Below the pieces are notes generated by a model, which worked only from the letters and a program-made list of their open reading frames with translations, was not told the DNA's origin and did no database searches. This document shows positions 59,601-64,000 of a stretch of 64,000 nt of DNA, in pieces. The DNA comes from Auricularia sp. M13 (taxonomy: Eukaryota > Basidiomycota > Agaricomycetes > Auriculariales > Auriculariaceae): positions 310,001 through 374,000 of the forward strand of contig CM073196.1 in the NCBI GenBank assembly GCA_037042915.1, given 5' to 3'. The translations under genes and the position numbers were made by a program. Numbering within the stretch: the first letter of the stretch is position 1; every line of letters starts with the position of its first letter.

Positions 59601-61480
59601 TACTGCCGTTCACCAGGAGTCGTGAGGTTCACGACATAAAGGACTTCGTCGTGTCGACAGAGCAGCGCCATGAGCCCCGTTTCTGAATAGTAGTTCTTCG
59701 AAGCCTTGGTGACTGATTCCTGCGCTGCGGTGAACGATGCTTTGCATTCGTCCAGGACATCGTCGGCGAGCTGGGACGCTTTGCCGCGCTTGCGTTGACG
59801 GGCTGGCTTCTTCCGCTTGCGCTCCATTTCCTGCTCCATCGCGCTGAGCTCTTCCGGCGACAGGAAGCGCGAGCCGTCGAAGGCAAGGTACGCGTCTAGG
59901 TTCTCCGTCTTGCGCCGCTTCTGCGAGAAGTTGGCATCCAAGCAGACGATTGCGTGTGCCCTGCACATGCGCGATGAATCAACAATCAGCCCAGGCAAAA
60001 GCACAAAAGAAAACGACTTACTCTGTGTGCTCGAGCACCGGTCGCTCGCCGCCGAAGCATAGTGGGCATCGTTTGCGCAGCCACGCGCTTGGCCGCGCTC
60101 GACGTCCTTCGTCCGTCGCACCCGCCGCGCCGTCGTCTTCTCCAGCGTGTCCACGGGAAATTGGGCGTGCCTGTGTGTTGTCAGCAACGGCATGCCCAGC
60201 AATCTAGACCAAAGCAACCTACCTCGCGTTCGACCTGCTGCTCGGACATATCCACCACCGGTGCGCCGTCTTCGTCGCGGGTCACGGACACTGTATCCGC
60301 GCGCGCGACCGGACCTTCCGCCTCGCTGCCCTGTTCCGCCACGTGTGCTGCATAGTCGTCAGCTTACGCACGGACTTCGATGACTTCATGCGTACCTTCC
60401 AAGGCTTTGTCGACATAGGCCTCGGTCTTGCTACAAAGCACGGTATACCATTCTATGGCATCGCTGAGGCGTTGGCGGTAATCGGCCTGCCAAAGGGTTG
60501 GTGTCATCGCTCTGATTGTTGGAATGACTATAAAACATCGAGCATACCTTGTCGCTGACTTCACAACCCCGCCGTGTCCAGAAGTCGCGCAATGTTCGTG
60601 CCCATGCTGTCGCGTTTGGTGACACGCGCATGTCGTGCAGAGTGATGAAGTCAAGCAACTCAATGCTGAACGCGATGGACGGCCGCCGCGGTGCGCAGGG
60701 GAAGAAGCCGAGCTGCAGCAGCTGGTCTGCTGCAGGGCGGCAGGTGCAGAGGGAGATTGTGTGTTTGCGAATGGCTGTTCATTTGTATTAGCACTGTGTC
60801 ATCGAGCTGGGAGTGGGACGGAACTTACTATTCCATTCGGCCAGTATGATTGAAACCGGACGCGAAGATCGACAGCAACACAGCTCAGGCGGGGCCAGTG
60901 ACACGGGAAGACCTTGGGTATACCGAAGAAACAGTGGAACCAAGCGTGGTATAACCTCGTCGCGCCAGGTCCGATGTTGAGCAGTTCGACGAACACGGTG
61001 CCTTGAGACTTTGACCTCGTCGCCGCTGTCGTCAGCCTCGAATCTCGGAGACGGCAAGTCCAGTGGCTGGACCAGGCGCCGTGTGTCCTCGTCGAGCGCG
61101 ATACGAGATTGTGGAGTTGTGCCCGCCGTAGCGATGAACGCACTCCACGCCGGCACCCCGTGCAGAGAGGTTGGCAGGCCTGCTTTCTGCACGTAGCTCT
61201 CTCCGCGCCCGCCAACGGTCAAAGCTACCTGCTGCCGTACTGCAGCAGGCATCTTCAGCGTGCCCGCAATACGACGCTTCTTGACAACGGGGGCATCGCG
61301 TGCCGGGATGAGCGCATAGTCGGCGAGCGTAAGACCAGACGGCCCGGCCTCTGGCGCGTCCTGATCGCCAGCGCGCGCCTTAATGCGTTCCTTCAAGGCC
61401 CGCGGGCATGGGCGGGCCGGGCGTCGGCGCATGGATGGCAAGCGAGCGCGGTGAGCAAGAAGAAGAGCGGCGGAGTTCAC
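56634..61480 (-). CDS. KDZ transposase apparently continuing into a C-terminal Ulp1-type cysteine protease
   Basis: Read on the minus strand through several introns. N-terminal region (61480-60829) is followed by cysteine clusters ELCCCRSS and ISLCTCRP...FPCAPRRP of the CxC type that accompanies KDZ transposases. The catalytic RNase H-like core shows VCLDANFSQKRR (about 59.94 kb), YDIACQLSRSIEK (about 59.51 kb) and DGEGCERLWSS (about 59.29 kb), the expected D, D and E. A coiled-coil-rich tail follows (58.0-59.2 kb), then an acidic linker (57.5-57.9 kb). Last comes a Ulp1/C48-like domain: AWLSGRGLAVFAESH, KHWTLVEIRW (His, about 57.09 kb), YDSF (Asp), and QSNSYDCGAF (Gln and Cys, about 56.83 kb). 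Ulp1 enzymes cleave SUMO-type conjugates. The frame changes near 56.9 kb without a normal-sized intron, so this copy may be damaged. Exact exons and transposon termini are not resolved. Confidence 0.75.
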
Positions 61481-61729
61481 CGCGCGTCACTACGGTCGCT
61501 GTCGCTTGTGACGACTAATAACTTCGTTTGCAGTAAAATCTGCAGTAGAAATGCCTGGGATATTTTCAGTGTACCTTGTTGTATTTCCCACGAGAAAATC
61601 TGAAGGATTGCAGTACAAATGCGTTCTACATGGACGCATTTGTGTTCAGATAGCGTCCCGAACATTACTCACTGTGGCACAACCAGCGCGCAGAGGGCAT
61701 TTCTGCAAGCACTGAATTTAATTAATAGG
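61481..61729. other. Upstream of the KDZ gene; no gene recognised
   Basis: Contains repeated TGCAGTA-AAAT words near 61532-61620 and an inverted ACAAATGCG...CGCATTTGTG hairpin at about 61612-61640. This could include the right end of the KDZ element, but I could not define termini. Confidence 0.4.
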
Positions 61730-62150
61730 TCCTGGCTTGCTGTTTTGCGATCAGGAATGCACTGGAAAATTATTAGGAATTCTATCTTGTTGCAGACAAG
61801 AGAATGCCGGAGAAGTCGGTGAGGTTGCAGTGGCAAACTCGAGTCGTTTGCCGACCGAAGTCGCGTTCCGCTGGTCCCAATGTCAACATCTTGCCGTAAA
61901 CCTCCATTACCTGCACGCTTCACATTCCAGGAGGCGCTGGATGTACAAATGGGTAATTGGCACGAATATTATGAGTTGCGAGCAAACACATATAATATTG
62001 CGTTGTGCGCTCTCAGCTGCTCGGAGACAGCTCAAGGAGCCTATCCAGTTCTGTCCTTCCACTGGAACATGAACAAACGAGACTGCAAGAAAGAAAGAAA
62101 TATCATTGCGGCGGACGACGCGCCGCGCTTGGTCGATGTACGAAGTAAAT
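61730..62150 (+). pseudogene. Possible remnant of a MYND-like gene
   Basis: The plus strand reads FCDQEC (a cysteine pair as in the second half of a MYND finger) near 61743, and further right FTFQEALDVQMGNWHEYYEL and RANTYNIALCALS, which have strong protein character. The pieces are in different frames and no start or full finger is visible. Family assignment is tentative. Confidence 0.25.
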
Positions 62151-62310
62151 AAATGTAAGCCCATATATGCGGGCACGAGGGAGAGAGAATGAAACTACGA
62201 CGGGCAAAGACAAAGACCAGATCACAGCGGCTACAAGTTACGGTACGGAAAGTTGTAGGTTGCAGCACAGAGATAGGACGCGGGGTGCAGTACGGACGGA
62301 CGCGATCTAC
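62151..62310. other. 3' flank of the right-edge gene
   Basis: Short spacer; no feature with support. Confidence 0.5.
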
Positions 62311-64000
62311 TTAAGCGAAATCTTGATCCGGCCAAGTGCTCGCGGTTGACATCGTATCGCTCGCAAGCAAGCCGTTGAAACCCTCGTCGATGTAGTGGGA
62401 CAGGTCGTTCCCCACAGACCCCAGAGGCAGCGAGAGCATTTGCTCGTGCTGCACCGGCGGCATTATCGAAGATGCAGCAGGCGTGCCGGCGGTGTCCCAC
62501 GGCATCCGGTTGCTCTGCTCCGTCATCGCCACGGTATCGAGCTCTTGCTGGATGAGCGGCGCACTGTAGGCTGCTTGTCCGTTCAAGAGCTCGCGGCCAG
62601 CAGTCTGCACCTGACCCAGGAGCATCGCGGACGGCCCAGACTGACTGCTGCTCGACGTAGCGTGCCGGTCAACAGCATGCGCCTCATGGCCTCCGCGCGC
62701 ATTCCACGTCATGCCCGATGACATTACGGACGCCATCGCGGTACCGTGGTATCCCGGGTTCTGGTTGGGAGGATAGCGCCCAGGAGGTTGCTCATACGCC
62801 TGCGCGTTATACGGACCGCCGCGAACATGACCGTCGTTTCGAGAGTTGGCCTCGCCACCATGAGCGCCATGTGGAGCGCCATGACCTTGCGCGTGGCCTT
62901 GCCCATGCGAAGGCCCCGCGCGCGCGCTGCCGCCATAACCAGGCCCATACGATGGCGCGTTGCTCCTGCCGCGGTACGGTGCGTCCTCATCCCGATCGCC
63001 GTCGTAGTCGTAGTAATCGCGCGACTCATATGAGCCGCCGTAGTGTCCATGCGGGCCGCCATCGAGCTCCGCGCCGTGGTGCGTATACGCCCGGTTTGCG
63101 TAATGGGACCTGTGGCCCGAGGACGATGCCGACGAAGGCGCCAGCGACGGATGACGTCCAGACGATGCGATGGACGACGGCGCCGACGGAGCAGCGGACG
63201 GGTGGCGGCCACTTACTGACGCCGTTGGCGGCTGGCGGTAGCGAGGTGGCGGTCCCATCCTGCTGTTCGGCGGCTGCAGCGAGGAGTGACGGTTGGCTGC
63301 CATGCTGGCCTGCGGTCCGCGAGACGGGGGTCGCTCGGCGCCGCTGCCTCGTCCCGTGAACCCTCCTCTCGACCTCATGGATGGGGCGCCGCTTGTCGGG
63401 CGCGGCCACGACACCGGCGTCTCGTGACGCATGGGCGGCGAGCGATACCGCTCATATCCATCTATTTCGACCAAAAAATGAGCTGAGTCGACACCGTCAA
63501 TCCGCGCGCATATACTACTCACAATCACCTCTATCTTCGTGTGCACGACCACCGCCAAGTTGACGCGGTCGCGAGAAGTCGGGCGCGTCGTAGTCGTAGT
63601 CGTAGTCGTACTCGTCGTGCGATTGCGAGTACGCGGCGTCATCGTACGAGTCTTTGGCGGGCATCCCCACATCCAGGACAACGTCGCCATCGTCGCGCAC
63701 GAAGTTCTCCCAGGTGTCGACGCGCCGCCTTTTCCGCTGTCGCTCCGCGCCTGTGTCCGAGCCGCGCTGTCGGCGCGCAGCGCCACCGGCAGCGCCGCTG
63801 CGCGTGGGCTGCGACGTTGACACGGTGGACGGACCCGCGTCAACGGATGACGGGCCCGCGCCACCGCCAGTGTGTTCTTCTTGCGTGAAGAGGGCGGCAT
63901 TGACTGCCGTCACCCCCTTCGCCTTCGACTCCGACTCCTTCTTCGCCGCGAGGGCGCGCTCTTGACGTTGCTTGAGGAGCGCGGCCTGATGGGCGTCATG
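62311..64000 (-). CDS. Large disordered protein, C-terminal part; start lies beyond the window
   Basis: Two exons are visible: 64000-63529 and 63461-62311, with a 67-nt intron (GTGATT...ATAG) whose removal joins AHEDR to DGYERYRSPP in frame. At the window edge the frame is open (HDAHQAALLKQRQERALAAK, then KESESKAKGVTAVNAALF), a basic helical stretch. Next come a nuclear-localisation-like RQRKRRRVD, DTWENFVRDDGDVVLDVGMP, an acidic DYDYDYDYD run, and a long Ser/Pro/Gly/His-rich tail ending ASTWPDQDFA. The basic helix plus NLS-like motif suggests a nuclear, perhaps regulatory, protein, but I do not recognise the family and the upstream part should decide it. Confidence 0.62.

Noticed and set aside
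54059-61690. Terminal inverted repeats for the KDZ element near 54.06 and 61.65 kb
   Set aside because: A weak similarity between AATGGTTCACGGGAAGC and a right-side word is too short and gapped; no target duplication was found.
1-64000. tRNA and rRNA genes
   Set aside because: I looked for B-box-like GGTTCGAATCC words and paired acceptor arms and found none that fold convincingly.

Overview
The window looks like a gene-bearing but transposon-invaded stretch of a GC-rich filamentous basidiomycete, probably an agaricomycete. The signs are host genes with many 45-80 nt introns (GT...AG, some GC...AG, CTAAC/CTGAT-like branch sites), tandem F-box genes, DUF6533-type seven-pass membrane proteins, LTR retroelements, small DNA elements and a KDZ transposase. 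All calls come from reading the sequence; no database search was run.

Layout. 1.3-3.7 kb (-): C2H2 zinc-finger regulator. 6.5-13.8 kb (+): 14-exon cyclase-family (kynurenine-formamidase-like) gene whose fourth intron holds a complete 5.46-kb Ty1/copia element with identical LTRs and a 5-bp target duplication. 14.2-15.9 kb (-): translation release factor eRF1, seven exons. 16.4-18.6 kb (-): Git3/cAMP-receptor-like GPCR. 20.3-25.1 kb (-): two paralogous DUF6533-type membrane protein genes, each hit by a small non-autonomous DNA transposon. 25.7-29.6 kb (-): two tandem F-box genes. 30.7-31.85 kb: decayed tandem repeat of about 230 bp. 32.4-33.2 kb (+): low-complexity protein of unknown function. 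34.4-47.1 kb (+): a third F-box homologue, already decayed, split by an 11.6-kb Ty3/gypsy chromovirus that carries an extra 766-residue frame after pol. 47.6-54.1 kb: a broken second Ty3/gypsy copy abutting a partial copia copy. 54.1-61.5 kb: KDZ-transposon territory, with a GATGCATC-rich repeat field, a small two-exon gene, and a KDZ transposase that appears to continue into a C-terminal Ulp1-type cysteine protease. 62.3-64.0 kb (-): C-terminal part of a disordered protein whose start lies beyond the right edge.

The host genes form no obvious pathway: regulation (zinc finger, GPCR), translation termination (eRF1), small-molecule metabolism (cyclase family) and F-box/membrane families that commonly expand in mushrooms. 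The clearest biology is insertion history. Several elements can be removed on paper at their target duplications, and the empty site restores a normal-sized host intron or an open host frame.
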